Shown: piece after piece, positions 1-8,009 of the stretch
Layout of the letters: the number at the start of each line of letters is the position of its first letter
Numbering within the stretch: the first letter of the stretch is position 1
NCBI GenBank assembly: GCA_044370375.1
Contig: JBILVQ010000049.1
Location: forward strand, 1-16,820
DNA from: JBILVQ01 sp044370375
GTDB taxonomy: Bacteria; Bacteroidota; Bacteroidia; UBA4408
Direction: 5' to 3'
Length of the DNA: 16,820 bases
The notes under the pieces: generated by a model
The model's database searches: none
The model's input: only the letters and a program-made list of their open reading frames with translations
Told to the model about the DNA's origin: nothing
Translations under genes and position numbers: made by a program

Positions 1-959
1 ATTGTTTGATTTCCTTGGCAGCAGTAGCGCTTCGTAACCAATATGTTTGTCCTGATCTCAATGAAAGCACTGAACTGCTGATCAAAGGTGGACGCCATCC
101 GGTAATTGAGCAAATGTTACCCTCCGGTGAATCTTATGTTAGCAATGATGTCATTATGAATCGCGAACAACAGCAGATTTTAATGATTACGGGTCCAAAT
201 ATGTCAGGAAAATCGGCCTTGCTGCGGCAAACAGCAATTATTCAATTGTTGGCTCAAATCGGCTCTTTTGTTCCTGCTGTTTCTGCCAGTCTTGGCTTGG
301 TAGATAAAATATTCACAAGGGTAGGTGCAAGCGATAATATTTCCTCCGGCGAGTCAACGTTTATGGTTGAAATGAATGAAACGGCAAGTATTCTGAATAA
401 TTTATCAGAACGGTCCTTGATTCTGCTCGATGAAATCGGAAGGGGTACGAGTACTTATGATGGCGTATCGATTGCCTGGTCGATAGCAGAATATCTTCAC
501 GAACATCCAACCAAAGCCAAAACCCTTTTTGCAACACATTATCATGAATTGAATGAAATGACCGCTCGTTTTCCTCGAATCGTCAATTTTCATGTTTCGG
601 TAAAAGAAAGCAAAGGCAAAGTGATTTTTTTAAGGAAACTTCAGCCTGGAGGGAGCGAGCATAGCTTTGGAATTCACGTAGCCCAATTGGCAGGAATGCC
701 CAAGGCCGTTGTAAAAAGAGCAGAGGAAGTGCTTACACATTTGGAAAGTTTGCGTCATTCCTCGCAGGAGGGAAATCAAGAAAGCTTGCCGGCAAGGCCA
801 CAAACGGCTGAAGATGGATTACAATTGAGTTTTTTTCAATTAAATGACCCAGTGCTTGAACAGGTGAAAGAAACTTTGCTAAGCCTCAATATCAATACCA
901 TTACACCGGTTGAAGCATTGTTAAAACTTCAAGCCATTAAAAAAATGGTTGGGGCCTGA
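1..959 (+). CDS. mutS: DNA mismatch repair ATPase MutS, C-terminal part (5' truncated by window)
   Basis: MutS recognises mispaired bases and uses ATP to recruit MutL in mismatch repair. The frame is open to the window edge: the codon at 3-5 is TGT and the TTG at 6 reads as an internal Leu, so the gene begins upstream. Visible are the end of the core/clamp region, then the ABC-type ATPase domain. The Walker A motif GPNMSGKS lies at visible residues 63-70 (counted from the TTG at 6). The FTRVGASDNI...GESTFMVEM loop is at about 103-123, Walker B LILLDEIGRGTSTYDG at about 138-153, and the ATHYHEL switch at about 176-182. The C-terminus carries the short helical tail (NTITPVEALLKL) seen in MutS1 rather than MutS2. 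No Smr domain is present. It stops with TGA at 957-959 and is followed by a 135-bp gap before eno. Identification is very secure; the N-terminal mismatch-binding domain is not visible. Confidence 0.97.
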   Translation, partial: CLISLAAVALRNQYVCPDLNESTELLIKGGRHPVIEQMLPSGESYVSNDVIMNREQQQILMITGPNMSGKSALLRQTAIIQLLAQIGSFVPAVSASLGLVDKIFTRVGASDNISSGESTFMVEMNETASILNNLSERSLILLDEIGRGTSTYDGVSIAWSIAEYLHEHPTKAKTLFATHYHELNEMTARFPRIVNFHVSVKESKGKVIFLRKLQPGGSEHSFGIHVAQLAGMPKAVVKRAEEVLTHLESLRHSSQEGNQESLPARPQTAEDGLQLSFFQLNDPVLEQVKETLLSLNINTITPVEALLKLQAIKKMVGA

Positions 960-1029
960 ACCTGTTTTTTATTCACATCGGTTTAGTTTTTTTTCATTAA
1001 AAATAACCATCAACCATCCACAGAAATTA

Positions 1030-1037
1030 TATCTTTG
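1030..1037 (+). promoter_or_regulatory. Putative Bacteroidota -7 promoter element upstream of eno
   Basis: TATCTTTG matches the Bacteroidota primary sigma factor -7 consensus TAnnTTTG. It lies 57 bp before the eno start, in the mutS-eno gap. No clear TTTG -33 box is found about 19 bp upstream, so this rests on the -7 element alone. It would drive eno and probably gltA. Confidence 0.5.
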
Positions 1038-1094
1038 TGGCGCTGGGTAATTTCTACCCACACAGTCCTTTTTTACTAACCTTTTATCATTGTC

Positions 1095-2387
1095 ATGGGT
1101 TTTATTGCCAATATTACCGCTCGCCAGATTTTAGATTCCAGAGGGAATCCAACCATTGAAGTAGATGTTGTTACCGATACAGGTGCCGTTGGCCGCGCTG
1201 CCGTGCCTTCCGGAGCATCTACCGGAACCCACGAAGCCGTTGAGTTGCGCGATGGTGACAAAGATTTTTATTTAGGGAAAGGCGTGTTAAAGGCGGTTCA
1301 AAATGTAAATACCGTGATTAGAGAAGCGCTCAACGGTCAATACATCTTTGATCAAAACAGTATTGATAAAAAAATGATTGCCCTTGATGGTTCTCATAAC
1401 AAGGCCATCCTTGGTGCAAATGCTATTTTGGGTGTTTCATTAGCAGCATCAAAAGCAGCTGCCCAGGAAGCAGGATTGCCCTTGTTTAAATACATTGGCG
1501 GAGTAAACGCCAATACTTTGCCCATCCCCATGATGAATATTTTAAATGGGGGATCGCATGCCGATAATTCCATCGACTTTCAGGAGTTTATGATTATGCC
1601 CATAGGCGCATCTACTTTCATGGAAGGAATAAGAATGGGAACTGAAATCTTTCATCACCTGAAGAAAGTATTAAAAGATAAAGGATATTCAACTAACGTT
1701 GGCGATGAAGGCGGTTTTGCTCCTAACATCAAATCTAACGAAGAGGCAATTCAAATTGTTATTCAATCCATTGAAAAGGCCGGTTACAAGCCCGGTCATG
1801 ATGTGTTTATTGCCATGGATGCCGCTTCTTCTGAGTTTTATAACGCAGAAGAAAAAGTTTATCATTTTCATAAATCTACCGGAGAAAAGTTAACACCAGA
1901 ACAAATGGTTAGCTTTTGGGAAGACTGGACCAAAAAATATCCTTTGGTTTCTATTGAAGATGGCCTAGCAGAAGATGACTGGAAAGGTTGGAAGTTATTA
2001 ACCGATAAAATTGGTTCCAAAGTGCAGTTGGTGGGTGATGATTTGTTCGTTACCAATGTAAATCGCCTTTCAACCGGCATTAAAGATGGAGTGGCCAATT
2101 CTATTTTGGTTAAGGTAAATCAAATTGGAACATTGTCCGAAACTTTGGACGCTGTCCAAATGGCACACAATAACCGTTATACTGCGGTAATGAGTCATCG
2201 CTCAGGAGAAACAGAAGACACTACCATTGCAGACTTAGCCGTTGCCTTGAATACCGGCCAGATCAAAACAGGTTCCGCTTCCAGAACGGATAGAATTGCC
2301 AAGTACAACCAATTGTTTCGTATTGAAGAGATATTGGGTGAACAAGCCATTTATCCCGGAAGAAATTTTCGTTACTTGCCTAAATAA
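1095..2387 (+). CDS. eno: Enolase (phosphopyruvate hydratase)
   Basis: Enolase interconverts 2-phosphoglycerate and phosphoenolpyruvate in glycolysis; it is cytoplasmic and Mg-dependent. At 430 aa it is full length (E. coli 432 aa). The N-terminus (ARQILDSRGNPTIEVDV) is typical and fixes the ATG start; there is no obvious Shine-Dalgarno sequence. The GDEGGFAPN motif carries the conserved catalytic Glu. The three metal-ligand regions are present in order (IAMDAASSEFY, VSIEDGLAEDDW, LVGDDLFVTN). They are followed by ILVKVNQIGT with the catalytic Lys and by the family signature SHRSGETEDTTIADLAV. It is 107 bp after a -7 element-bearing gap start and 49 bp before gltA on the same strand, so cotranscription with gltA is likely. 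No odd features. Confidence 0.98.
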   Translation: MGFIANITARQILDSRGNPTIEVDVVTDTGAVGRAAVPSGASTGTHEAVELRDGDKDFYLGKGVLKAVQNVNTVIREALNGQYIFDQNSIDKKMIALDGSHNKAILGANAILGVSLAASKAAAQEAGLPLFKYIGGVNANTLPIPMMNILNGGSHADNSIDFQEFMIMPIGASTFMEGIRMGTEIFHHLKKVLKDKGYSTNVGDEGGFAPNIKSNEEAIQIVIQSIEKAGYKPGHDVFIAMDAASSEFYNAEEKVYHFHKSTGEKLTPEQMVSFWEDWTKKYPLVSIEDGLAEDDWKGWKLLTDKIGSKVQLVGDDLFVTNVNRLSTGIKDGVANSILVKVNQIGTLSETLDAVQMAHNNRYTAVMSHRSGETEDTTIADLAVALNTGQIKTGSASRTDRIAKYNQLFRIEEILGEQAIYPGRNFRYLPK

Positions 2388-2436
2388 AATTGAAAACCAA
2401 CTGAAACAAACCCTTAGCCTCTAAAGACCCTTCAAA

Positions 2437-3750
2437 ATGGATACACTAAAAGAAAAATTCAAAGAAAAAGCGCTTCCCATGGCCGCTGAAGTGAAAACAC
2501 TGATCAAGGAACATGGCGACAAACAACTAGGAACCTACACCGTGGCTCAGGTTTATCAGGGAATGAAAGGAATCATCGGAATGGTTACCGAAACTTCTAA
2601 ATTGGATGCAGATGAAGGAATCCGCTTCAGAGGCTATACCATTCCTGAACTTAGAGCCAATCTTCCTAAAGCGAAAGGAGGAACCGAACCATTGCCGGAA
2701 GGGATTTTTTACTTGATGCTCACCGGAGAGTTTCCAACGCAGGAAGATGTTATCAATGTAGGCAACAACTGGGCTCGCAGAAGTATTGTTCCGCGCCATG
2801 TTTTCGATATCATTGATAAACTTCCTACCAATACACACCCCATGACCCAGTTTAGCTGTGCAATTATGGCACTTCAAACCGAGTCACTTTTTGCTGCCGC
2901 CTACCGAAAAGGTATCTCCAAGAAAAAGTACTGGGATTATGTTTACGAAGATTCTATGAATCTAATCGCAAGATTGCCACGTGTTGCTGCTTATATTTAT
3001 CGAAGACAATACCACGGTGGAGTTCATATTGAACCCGATCCGAAATTAGATTGGGCCGCTAATTTTGCTCACATGATGGGGTATGAAATTTTTGATTTCA
3101 AGCGATTGATGCGTTTGTATTTAACCATTCATGCCGATCACGAGGGTGGAAATGTTTCAGCCCATGCTACCCATTTGGTTGGTTCTTCCCTGGCTGACCC
3201 TTACTTGGCCTTTGCGGCCGGTATGAATGGACTGGCAGGACCATTGCATGGTTTGGCCAATCAAGAAGTAATTACTTGGTTACTTCAAATGAGAGAAGAA
3301 TTAGGCGGAGGTTTGCCAACCAAAGAACAGGTTGCAGATTATATCACCAAAACCCTTGAAGAAGGTAGGGTTGTGCCTGGATACGGACATGCAGTGCTAA
3401 GAAAAACCGATCCTAGGTTTACAGCTCAACAAGATTTTTATGCCCGTTACATTAAGCCTAATGGAGCTGATGATATTTGTGAGCTCGTGCAACTGGTTTA
3501 TGAAGTTGCGCCCGATATTTTAGGCGCTACCGGAAAAATTAAAAATCCTTGGCCGAATGTTGATGCACACTCCGGTGCTCTTCTAATGCATTACGGAATG
3601 GTTGAATTCGATTTTTACACCGTATTGTTTGGCGTTTCTCGTTCATTAGGTGTTCTCGCTTCCCTTATCTGGGATCGCGCATTAGGACACCCCATCGAGC
3701 GTCCGGGCTCCATCACTACCGAAGGAATAAAAAAGAAAATTGGTATCTAA
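2437..3750 (+). CDS. gltA: Citrate synthase, mitochondrial-like (eukaryotic-type) family
   Basis: It condenses acetyl-CoA with oxaloacetate to citrate, the entry step of the TCA cycle. At 437 aa it resembles animal mitochondrial citrate synthase much more than the E. coli hexameric type. Shared blocks include DEGIRFRG, LPKAKGG.EPLPEG, KYWDYVYEDSMNLIA, DHEGGNVSAH, AGPLHGLANQEV and KNPWPNVDAHSG. The catalytic triad is intact: His271 (PLHGLAN), His318 (GYGHAV) and Asp377 (NVDAHS). An oxaloacetate-binding His is also present at 235 (DHEGGN). There is no presequence, as expected in a bacterium. The start ATG follows eno by 49 bp with no recognisable promoter in between, and a strong terminator follows the stop. 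The function is certain; the subfamily assignment comes from recalled sequence similarity, not a tree. Confidence 0.96.
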   Translation: MDTLKEKFKEKALPMAAEVKTLIKEHGDKQLGTYTVAQVYQGMKGIIGMVTETSKLDADEGIRFRGYTIPELRANLPKAKGGTEPLPEGIFYLMLTGEFPTQEDVINVGNNWARRSIVPRHVFDIIDKLPTNTHPMTQFSCAIMALQTESLFAAAYRKGISKKKYWDYVYEDSMNLIARLPRVAAYIYRRQYHGGVHIEPDPKLDWAANFAHMMGYEIFDFKRLMRLYLTIHADHEGGNVSAHATHLVGSSLADPYLAFAAGMNGLAGPLHGLANQEVITWLLQMREELGGGLPTKEQVADYITKTLEEGRVVPGYGHAVLRKTDPRFTAQQDFYARYIKPNGADDICELVQLVYEVAPDILGATGKIKNPWPNVDAHSGALLMHYGMVEFDFYTVLFGVSRSLGVLASLIWDRALGHPIERPGSITTEGIKKKIGI

Positions 3751-3753
3751 AAG

Positions 3754-3782
3754 AAAAGGCAACTTTTAAAGTTGCCTTTTTT
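3754..3782 (+). terminator. Rho-independent terminator after gltA
   Basis: A near-perfect inverted repeat has a left arm AAAAGGCAACTTT at 3754-3766 and a right arm AAAGTTGCCTTTT at 3768-3780. It runs into a T tract and begins 3 nt after the gltA stop. In the RNA the A-T ends would form the loop and the GGCAAC/GTTGCC core the stem. It ends the eno-gltA transcription unit. Confidence 0.85.
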
Positions 3783-3853
3783 GTTGATTATTCGGTGTAA
3801 AAAAAAACCTGATTCCGCTAAAGGTTCCCTAAAAACCAAGCTAATTTTATAAG

Positions 3854-4189
3854 GTGAAAAAAGTAATTCCCCTGCTGAAAAACAAATTTTTCCTTACGGT
3901 ACTTTTCCTTACCGTATGGTTGAGTTTTTTTGATCGTTATGATTTCTTTACCCAATACAAAACGGTTCAGGAATTAAAACAATTGCAAAAAGATAAAGCC
4001 TATTTTCAAGAAGAAATCGATAAGAACAATGAAATGATCCAGGCCCTTTTAAGCAATCCCAAGGAACTTGAAAAATATGGACGAGAAACTTATCTTATGA
4101 AAAAAGATAATGAGGATGTTTTTATCATCATTGATAATTCGGCTAAATCTCAGGAAGAAAGTGAAGAAAAATTCTCGGCCAAATATTAA
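3854..4189 (+). CDS. Septum formation initiator family protein (FtsB/DivIC-like)
   Basis: This is a small bitopic membrane protein of the divisome type. FtsB/DivIC proteins bridge FtsL and FtsQ/DivIB at the septum. At 111 aa it has a short basic N-terminus (MKKVIPLLKNK), one membrane segment at about residues 12-28 and a predicted coiled coil at about 33-66 (rich in Q, L, K, E). A conserved motif follows (NPKELEKYGRETYLMKKDNEDVFII at about 68-92), close to the family pattern of an early Arg/Glu/Tyr stretch ending in a D-V-F-I strand. The start is GTG; no better ATG precedes the membrane segment. The acidic tail is poorly conserved in such proteins. The stop TAA shares its last A with the next ATG (TAATG), implying translational coupling. 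Placement near eno is common for ftsB in many bacteria. Whether it is FtsB or DivIC by name is undecided. Confidence 0.88.
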   Translation: MKKVIPLLKNKFFLTVLFLTVWLSFFDRYDFFTQYKTVQELKQLQKDKAYFQEEIDKNNEMIQALLSNPKELEKYGRETYLMKKDNEDVFIIIDNSAKSQEESEEKFSAKY

Positions 4190-5421
4190 TGATTGCCAAT
4201 TTACTCTCTCACTGTAGCAATCAATTTGAAATTTATTCCCCTGAAAAAGAAAAATTCAGGGTTGAAATTCATGATAGTATAATTGGTCTTGAAGCTTATT
4301 GGAATGATTTGTTTCGTTTGCAATATCCGCTAGAAGTTGGAAGCGCGCTGGCTGCTGCTGAACAGGCCAACCTAAAGGATATCACCTTTAAGTATGCAAT
4401 GGTTTTTAAAGGAAATGAATTGATGGGCTTGCTTCATTTCCAATTATTGTTGGTTAGCAAAAAACATTATCCTGATTTTTCTGAACTTTCAGCTGCCGCC
4501 TGCAACCTCTACAAAATATTTTCGGGCAGAAAATACCTTGGATTGGTTTCTGGACATTTGTTTATTACCGATTTTCCAACCTTTGCCTACACCCATCAAC
4601 TTAATCAAGGATTTTGGATCAAAGAGAAAATTGTATCGAGGCTTGCTCGGCAATTGGATGTGGATATAGTTTTGCTAAAAGATTTACACAGCGAAGAAAA
4701 TTCTTATTGGCAGCATCAAAAAAAATTCGCCATGTTGCCCGATGACCTTTTTATGGAGATGTCCATCCCCGATCAATGGTCCAATCTTTCCGATTATGTT
4801 AAGGCTTTAAGCAAAAAGTATTCTGCACGAATAAGGAAAATGACAGAAGAACCACTCTCTGTGCAGCAGCAGGAGTTATCGCTTGCTCTCGTAGAGAAAC
4901 ATCAGCAGGAATTGGAAGAGTTGTATCAACAAGTTGTTGATAGAAGTTCGGTAAAAATGGGTGTTTTAAACAAGGGTTATTTTTTGAAGATGGCCCGAAA
5001 CCTTGGAGATAATTTTAAAATTTATGGTTATTTTGAAAAGGGAAAATTACAGGCTTTTTCTTCTTTTCTTCAAACCGGAATTCAATTGGAGTTGTATTAT
5101 ATTGGCTTAAATTATCAATATAATCAACACAAGGAATTATACCCAATGATGATGGTTCATGGTCTAACCCGTGCTATTGAGCATGGCTTTACCCAATTCA
5201 GGCTTGGCAGAACGGCACTTGAGGCCAAAGCTATTTTAGGTTGTCGTCCGCGAAATATTATTAATTTGGTTTATTTTCGTAACAGATGGCTTCGCTACAT
5301 GATGAACTATTTGTTGAAATTAACCGCATTGGAAAGGGGAGAGAGTTGGAAATTACGAAATCCTTTTCGAGAGGCTACTCAGCTTTCTGGTGTGAACAAT
5401 GAAATAAAAATGAAACAATGA
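4189..5421 (+). CDS. GNAT/FemAB-like N-acyltransferase of unknown substrate
   Basis: This 410-aa soluble protein has no signal peptide. The C-terminal half fits a GNAT-fold acyltransferase of the FemAB-related 'predicted N-acyltransferase' type. A Lys/Arg-rich stretch (KALSKKYSARIRKM, about 205-218) precedes strands with GYFEKGKLQAFSSFL (about 280-294) and ELYYIGLNY (about 301-309). A GRTALEAK-type block follows (FRLGRTALEAKAILGCRP, 337-354), resembling the conserved C-terminal motif of that family. The N-terminal half is less recognisable and could be a degenerate second GNAT fold, as in Fem proteins. It overlaps the upstream division gene by 1 nt and kmo downstream by 4 nt (ATGA), so the three are probably one operon. 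Neighbourhood with a septum gene is compatible with a cell-envelope substrate, but that is inference. It could instead acylate a metabolite or lipid. Confidence 0.65.
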   Translation: MIANLLSHCSNQFEIYSPEKEKFRVEIHDSIIGLEAYWNDLFRLQYPLEVGSALAAAEQANLKDITFKYAMVFKGNELMGLLHFQLLLVSKKHYPDFSELSAAACNLYKIFSGRKYLGLVSGHLFITDFPTFAYTHQLNQGFWIKEKIVSRLARQLDVDIVLLKDLHSEENSYWQHQKKFAMLPDDLFMEMSIPDQWSNLSDYVKALSKKYSARIRKMTEEPLSVQQQELSLALVEKHQQELEELYQQVVDRSSVKMGVLNKGYFLKMARNLGDNFKIYGYFEKGKLQAFSSFLQTGIQLELYYIGLNYQYNQHKELYPMMMVHGLTRAIEHGFTQFRLGRTALEAKAILGCRPRNIINLVYFRNRWLRYMMNYLLKLTALERGESWKLRNPFREATQLSGVNNEIKMKQ

Positions 5422-6761
5422 AGAATACTGCATTAGTTATTGGTGGCGGATTAGTAGGTTCGCTTCTTTCAGTTGTTTTGGCTAAAAAAGGCTACAAGGT
5501 TACCCTGGTTGAAAGACGCCCTGATATGCGGAAGAACCGTATGCAGGCAGGAAAGTCTATCAACCTTGCGTTAAGCGACCGCGGTTGGAAAGCACTTCGT
5601 ACGGTTGGTCTTGAAGATGCCATTCGAGAAATTGCGATACCCATGTATCATCGTGACATTCACCACCTGGATGGTAAACGGTCGCAACAGCCTTATGGTA
5701 AAAACAATCAAGCCATTTATTCGGTGTCGAGAGGTGGCATTAATTGTACCTTATTGGATTTGGCGGAACAGCAAAGCAATGTAGAAATGTTCTTCGGGTT
5801 GAGAAATACCAAAATTGATTGGAACAATAAAACGGCTCATTTTGCAGACGACAACGCAGGGAAAGAATTACAAATAAAAGCTGATTTAATTTTTGGATCA
5901 GACGGAGCTTTCTCAGCGGCACGTTTGCATCACCAAATCACCTCAGATCGTTTCGATTATCGCCAGTTTTATATTGATTTCGGTTACAAGGAATTGAATA
6001 TTCCACCGGATGAAAATGGTAATTTCAGGCTCGATGAAAATGCATTGCATATTTGGCCGCGCGGAAATTACATGATGATTGCACTGCCTAATCTTGATAA
6101 AAGTTTCACTTGTACGCTTTTTTTTCCTTTTGATGGAGACCCTTCGTTTAGTAAGTTAAAGTCAGAGAAAGATGTTCTTGATTTCTTTGAACGCGACTTT
6201 CCGGATGCGCTTCCAATGATGCCAACCTTGTTGCACGACTTTTTTACCAATCCTACGTCTTCTCTCGTTACTGTTAAATGTTCGCCTTGGATCAGAGAAG
6301 ATTATTTCGCCTTAATCGGTGATGCCGCGCATGCTATTGTTCCCTTTTTCGGACAAGGAATGAATTGTGGTTTTGAGGATTGCACCGTCCTGAATGGCCT
6401 GATCGAAAAACACAATCACGATTGGGGAAGTATCATGCCCGAATACCAGCAGTTAAGAAAACCCGATGGAGATGCCATTGCCGACCTTGCTATTCAAAAC
6501 TTTGTTGAAATGCGGGATAAGGTAGCCGACCCGAATTTTTTGTTGCGAAAGAAAATTGAAGGAAGATTGCATGATAAATACCCTGATCAATGGGTTCCTG
6601 CCTACTCCATGGTAACTTTTTCGCCCGAAATTCGATATTCTCAGGCGCTTGAAAGAGGGAGTTTTCAGGATAAAATCATGGACGAAGTCATGAAACATCC
6701 GCAAATTGGAGAATTATGGGATTCTGAAACCATAGAACAGCTAATCCTAAGTAAATTGTAA
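5418..6761 (+). CDS. kmo: Kynurenine 3-monooxygenase (FAD-dependent)
   Basis: It hydroxylates L-kynurenine to 3-hydroxykynurenine using NADPH, O2 and FAD, in the tryptophan-to-quinolinate/NAD route. At 447 aa it matches soluble bacterial KMOs. It has an N-terminal Rossmann FAD motif (GGGLVGS, 9-15) ending in Glu32 (LVERR), the family block AGKSINLALSDRG (44-56), and the second FAD block GDAAHAIVPFFGQGMNCGFEDC starting at 301. Substrate-pocket positions known from yeast, bacterial and human KMO are conserved: Arg79 (HRDIH), Tyr93 (PYG), Asn361 (NFVEMR) and Tyr396 (AYSMVTF). The human C-terminal membrane anchor is absent. The start ATG overlaps the stop of the upstream gene. No kynureninase, tryptophan dioxygenase or 3-HAO gene lies in the window. 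Two palindromic repeats follow the stop directly. Confidence 0.94.
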   Translation: MKNTALVIGGGLVGSLLSVVLAKKGYKVTLVERRPDMRKNRMQAGKSINLALSDRGWKALRTVGLEDAIREIAIPMYHRDIHHLDGKRSQQPYGKNNQAIYSVSRGGINCTLLDLAEQQSNVEMFFGLRNTKIDWNNKTAHFADDNAGKELQIKADLIFGSDGAFSAARLHHQITSDRFDYRQFYIDFGYKELNIPPDENGNFRLDENALHIWPRGNYMMIALPNLDKSFTCTLFFPFDGDPSFSKLKSEKDVLDFFERDFPDALPMMPTLLHDFFTNPTSSLVTVKCSPWIREDYFALIGDAAHAIVPFFGQGMNCGFEDCTVLNGLIEKHNHDWGSIMPEYQQLRKPDGDAIADLAIQNFVEMRDKVADPNFLLRKKIEGRLHDKYPDQWVPAYSMVTFSPEIRYSQALERGSFQDKIMDEVMKHPQIGELWDSETIEQLILSKL

Positions 6762-6763
6762 CA

Positions 6764-6780
6764 TTAGTACATGGTCCTAA
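6764..6780 (+). repeat. Palindromic repeat copy 1 (TTAGTACA-N-TGTACTAA type, degenerate)
   Basis: TTAGTACA-T-GGTCCTAA begins 2 nt after the kmo stop. The right arm differs from the perfect inverse at two positions, but the flanking bases extend the symmetry (CATTAG...CTAATG, 6762-6782). The sequence matches three other copies in this window. Its centre is 19 bp from that of copy 2, about two helical turns. Confidence 0.7.
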
Positions 6781-6782
6781 TG

Positions 6783-6799
6783 TTAGTACAATGTACTAA
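6783..6799 (-). repeat. Palindromic repeat copy 2 (perfect arms)
   Basis: TTAGTACA-A-TGTACTAA has perfect 8-bp arms around one central base. It lies between the convergent kmo and threonine-synthase-like genes. On the - strand it supplies the TAG stop (6796-6798) of the latter gene. The flank AATATT on one side is shared with copy 3. Confidence 0.85.
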
Positions 6800-7935
6800 T
6801 ATTTTGCTTGTTCAGCAACGATACCGGCTAATTGCTCATTTATTTTAAGACCACTTCCGCTGATAATAACGAGCGTGCTTTTGTTGTTGTCAAGTTGGTT
6901 AAGTCCTGCCAAGGAAACGGCTGAGGTTGGCTCAATCATCCACCCACGGCCGAGTGCCTTCAGCAATGCTTTGTGAATTTCTTCCTCTCTCACCTTTAGG
7001 AGGGTTCCCCTGCTGCTTTGAAGGGCAGTCATGATTTCTTTTAATCTTGGAGGGAAACGATTGGCAATTCCCTCTGCCAAAGTCTTTTGGAAGTGATGTT
7101 CCTCTGGCGGGATACCATGAAACTCATGATAAAGGGGAGCGCAATTTTCAGCCTGAACGGCAATTAACTCAGGAATAAAATTTATTTTTTTTACGGCCAG
7201 TAATTCCGCCAAACCTTTAAACAACCCAAGCAACAAAGCCCCATTACCAACAGGTAGAATAATTCGTTGCACCAAATTTTTCCCCAATTGTTCATGCAGC
7301 TCATAAGCCAGCGTTTTTACACCTTCAATAAAAAATGGACACCAAACATGGCTGGCATAAAAAGAATCATTGGCCGCTTTCATCGCCTCTATGCTCGCAT
7401 TTTCTCTTTCACCGGGAATTACCCTTAGGTTTGCTCCAGCCGCAGCTATTGTATTTAATTTTCCACCGGAAGCGTGTGCTGGAACAAAAATTTCACAAGG
7501 AATACCAGCCATTTTTGCATACCAGGCAATGGCCGCTCCGGCATTTCCCGAAGAGTCCTCCACAATCGATTTTACTCCCAAATAAGAGAGCATACTAATC
7601 ATGGCCGTAGCGCCACGGTCTTTGTAGGAACCCGTAGGGAGCATTCCTTCCCACTTGAGGTGAATCTCTTTGTTTTCCCAGCTTGCCGATGTTATTGGTG
7701 TATTCCCTTCTCCAAGACTGATGGGTTGAAGGTCATTAAAAGCGGAAATCAATTTCGCATATCTCCACAGTCCGGTGTTTTTATTGTTCTCATCCCGTTG
7801 AAAATCAAGAACCCCTTTTTTTATTTGCAGGAGCCCTCCGCAGGAGCACTTCCATTGGGCTACTTTAATTTCTTCGCTGCGATGGCATTGAGTGCAAAAA
7901 TATCGGTCTTCCGAAGCCTGGTTGTGAATATGCAT
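6796..7935 (-). CDS. Threonine synthase-like PLP-dependent lyase
   Basis: Fold type II PLP enzyme of the threonine synthase / threonine dehydratase / cysteine synthase superfamily; the expected reaction is O-phosphohomoserine to threonine. At 379 aa, its N-terminal zinc-ribbon-like pair (Cys14-x2-Cys17 and Cys30-x-Cys32) is typical of the short class of threonine synthase. Next come LGEGNTP (74-80), the Schiff-base Lys105 in GSYKDRGA, the SSGNAG substrate/phosphate loop (128-133), the glycine loop GNGALLLG (230-237), and a C-terminal SGSGLK segment (359-364) like the SGHGLK region of the family. No hom or thrB is adjacent, so threonine synthase is likely but another homologue is possible. The stop TAG lies inside a palindromic repeat, so the last residues (AKY) may have been reset by it. 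A large antisense open frame opposite this gene is a shadow. Confidence 0.85.
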   Translation of the reverse strand: MHIHNQASEDRYFCTQCHRSEEIKVAQWKCSCGGLLQIKKGVLDFQRDENNKNTGLWRYAKLISAFNDLQPISLGEGNTPITSASWENKEIHLKWEGMLPTGSYKDRGATAMISMLSYLGVKSIVEDSSGNAGAAIAWYAKMAGIPCEIFVPAHASGGKLNTIAAAGANLRVIPGERENASIEAMKAANDSFYASHVWCPFFIEGVKTLAYELHEQLGKNLVQRIILPVGNGALLLGLFKGLAELLAVKKINFIPELIAVQAENCAPLYHEFHGIPPEEHHFQKTLAEGIANRFPPRLKEIMTALQSSRGTLLKVREEEIHKALLKALGRGWMIEPTSAVSLAGLNQLDNNKSTLVIISGSGLKINEQLAGIVAEQAKY

Positions 7936-7986
7936 TGTTACTACGGCTTGTTTTTTCTACCAAATCAACCCAAGGGTTAATGCTTT

Positions 7987-7994
7987 CAAAATTA
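7987..7994 (-). promoter_or_regulatory. Possible -7 promoter element for the threonine-synthase-like gene
   Basis: Read on the - strand, TAATTTTG matches TAnnTTTG. It is about 51 bp upstream of the ATG at 7935. No convincing -33 box lies at the usual spacing. The element starts shortly after the stop of the small open frame at 8010-8210. Confidence 0.35.
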
Positions 7995-8009
7995 TGGAAT
8001 AACAAACGA

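Noticed and set aside
2527..2877. 116-codon open frame on the - strand within gltA
   Set aside because: The overlapping citrate synthase is certain and this frame shows no recognisable domain.
6762..6799. The paired palindromes as a classic rho-independent terminator
   Set aside because: The stems are AT-rich and lack a GC core and a T tract on either side.
7474..7980. 168-codon open frame on the + strand
   Set aside because: It is antisense to the well-supported PLP enzyme and its composition (many H, F, R, C without a pattern) looks like a reverse-strand shadow.
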